DNA from: Bacteroidales bacterium
GTDB lineage: Bacteria > Bacteroidota > Bacteroidia > Bacteroidales > NBLH01
Assembly: GCA_027083715.1 (NCBI GenBank)
Contig: JALWNR010000155.1
Span: forward strand, 1 to 6,801
Direction: 5' to 3'
DNA: 6,801 nucleotides
A program made the position numbers and the translations under genes. Below, one piece after another: positions 5,921 through 6,801 of the stretch. How positions within the stretch are numbered: position 1 is the stretch's first letter; each line of letters starts with the position of its first letter. The notes beneath the pieces were generated by a model that worked only from the letters and a program-made list of their open reading frames with translations, had not been told where the DNA came from and ran no database searches.

Positions 5921-6801
5921 TTAATCGTGTAAAATTGTTGTTTGTGTTGGTTTGTCGTATATAGTAATTTGTTTGCTTATGGTCTTTGTTGTATTGTCAA
6001 TGTAAGTAACAGTTAGCGTTACGGTATAAGTTCCTGCATTTGTGTATGTATGCACCGGTTCAAGCTCGGTACTTGTTTGGCTGTCGCCAAAGTTCCAAAG
6101 GGCGGATTGGATTTGGGTTGTACTTACAACATTAAATTCTGTTTCCATTAGTTGGCAAGTTCCAATATATTCAAAACTTGTAAATGTTATATATTCATAA
6201 GCACCAATATCGGGTGTAAGCGTACTTCTTGTTACTCCTTCAAAATCAAGTGGTACTAAAGCAATCGGTGTCCCCCTGTTACAATCCTGCGATAGATGTA
6301 AATCATCTTTTGAAATAACATTGGGCATTTCCCAGTATGAATTTTGGTCTTGTGTGGGGTATGTTGTTTGCCATTGGTTGAAATCGTAGTTTGAACTGCC
6401 CAATGTATAAAAATAATTATTTGTGTGATTATCTACAAAATAAATATTGTTATCACTTTGCAGTGTAGTTATATCTGTGGCTGAATTAAATTCATAAACA
6501 CGGGCGGTTGAATTTACGGTTTCGCCCGGTTTATTTCCCTGCAAAAAAGCAAAAATATTATTTTTAATATCTAAGTTTTGGTTATTGTTCAATTTAAAAC
6601 CACTAAAAGAAACATTTTCTGCCGAAAGAAAGCCGTTTTCATTTCCGAAAGGGATATATACGGAATTATGGTAAAATTTAACATTTTCATTTACGGTAAA
6701 TTTAAAGAAATTAACAAGTGGCCCAAGTACTAGATTGGGGATAAGGGCAAAAGGTGCATTATAATTAATATTTTTAATTATATTATTGTAAATTTTTATA
6801 T
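5921..6801 (-). CDS. C-terminal part of a beta-helix plus PKD-domain secreted protein (5' end outside window)
   Basis: This is a partial gene. The frame stays open from the stop at 5921 to the window edge, giving 292 visible residues. The first in-frame start-like codon would be a TTG at 6592, but in-frame coding sequence of the same character continues upstream of it (IKIYNNIIKNINY..., NVKFYHNSVYIP, AENVSFSGFKLNNN), so that TTG is internal. The first ~200 residues show Asn-rich rungs (IYNNI, FYHNSVYI, DIKNNIF) of a right-handed parallel beta-helix, closing with the typical DIGAYEY (about 212-218 of the visible part). A PKD domain follows (WNFGDSQTS ... HTYTNAGTYTVTLTV), then the tail DKPTQTTILHD. 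No T9SS type A or CHU_C domain is present. Such proteins are typically large exported surface or polysaccharide-acting proteins; no catalytic residues can be assigned here. The next gene begins 11 nt downstream. Confidence 0.88.
   Translation of the reverse strand, partial: IKIYNNIIKNINYNAPFALIPNLVLGPLVNFFKFTVNENVKFYHNSVYIPFGNENGFLSAENVSFSGFKLNNNQNLDIKNNIFAFLQGNKPGETVNSTARVYEFNSATDITTLQSDNNIYFVDNHTNNYFYTLGSSNYDFNQWQTTYPTQDQNSYWEMPNVISKDDLHLSQDCNRGTPIALVPLDFEGVTRSTLTPDIGAYEYITFTSFEYIGTCQLMETEFNVVSTTQIQSALWNFGDSQTSTELEPVHTYTNAGTYTVTLTVTYIDNTTKTISKQITIYDKPTQTTILHD

Overview
The window reads as a low-GC chromosome segment from a Bacteroidota member. The evidence is two type IX secretion (T9SS) sorting domains of different classes (type A on an amylase, type B/CHU_C on a small protein), a lipoprotein FKBP resembling the gliding protein GldI, a Bacteroidota-style -7 promoter box (TATATTTG), start codons preceded by A-rich DNA with no strong Shine-Dalgarno, and long AT-rich spacers. 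TAA, TAG and TGA all serve as stops, consistent with the standard bacterial code. All six genes lie on the minus strand, so transcription runs from the right edge to the left. No rRNA, tRNA, CRISPR array or insertion sequence was seen.

Layout in transcription order (right to left). (1) 6801-4592: three secreted surface-type proteins. The first is the C-terminal part of a beta-helix plus PKD protein whose frame runs off the window edge. The second is a 196-residue two-domain Cys-containing protein starting 11 nt after the first. The third is a 197-residue protein whose N-terminal domain is a divergent copy of that of the second and which carries a CHU_C (T9SS type B) sorting domain. The first two lack any recognisable sorting domain but end in similar short tails (P-x-Q ... 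I-x-H-[D/E]-stop). (2) 4550-2924: a DHH/DHHA1 phosphoesterase (NrnA-like) followed 76 bp later by a GldI-like FKBP lipoprotein, probably sharing a promoter just upstream of the DHH gene. (3) 2923-2455: a 469-bp AT-rich spacer holding a perfect 14-bp LacI-type palindrome. (4) 2454-145: a secreted GH13 alpha-amylase with a beta-sandwich (PPC-like) insertion inside its B domain and a T9SS type A tail. It is followed by a clear intrinsic terminator.

Functionally, the window combines cell-surface or secreted T9SS cargo (amylase; the beta-helix/CHU_C cluster) with a periplasmic or membrane-anchored folding factor of the kind linked to gliding and T9SS, and a housekeeping nucleotide-turnover enzyme. 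The most interesting points are the three-gene secreted cluster with a split sorting-signal arrangement and shared tails, the nested domain insertion in the amylase, and the sugar-regulator-like operator upstream of it.
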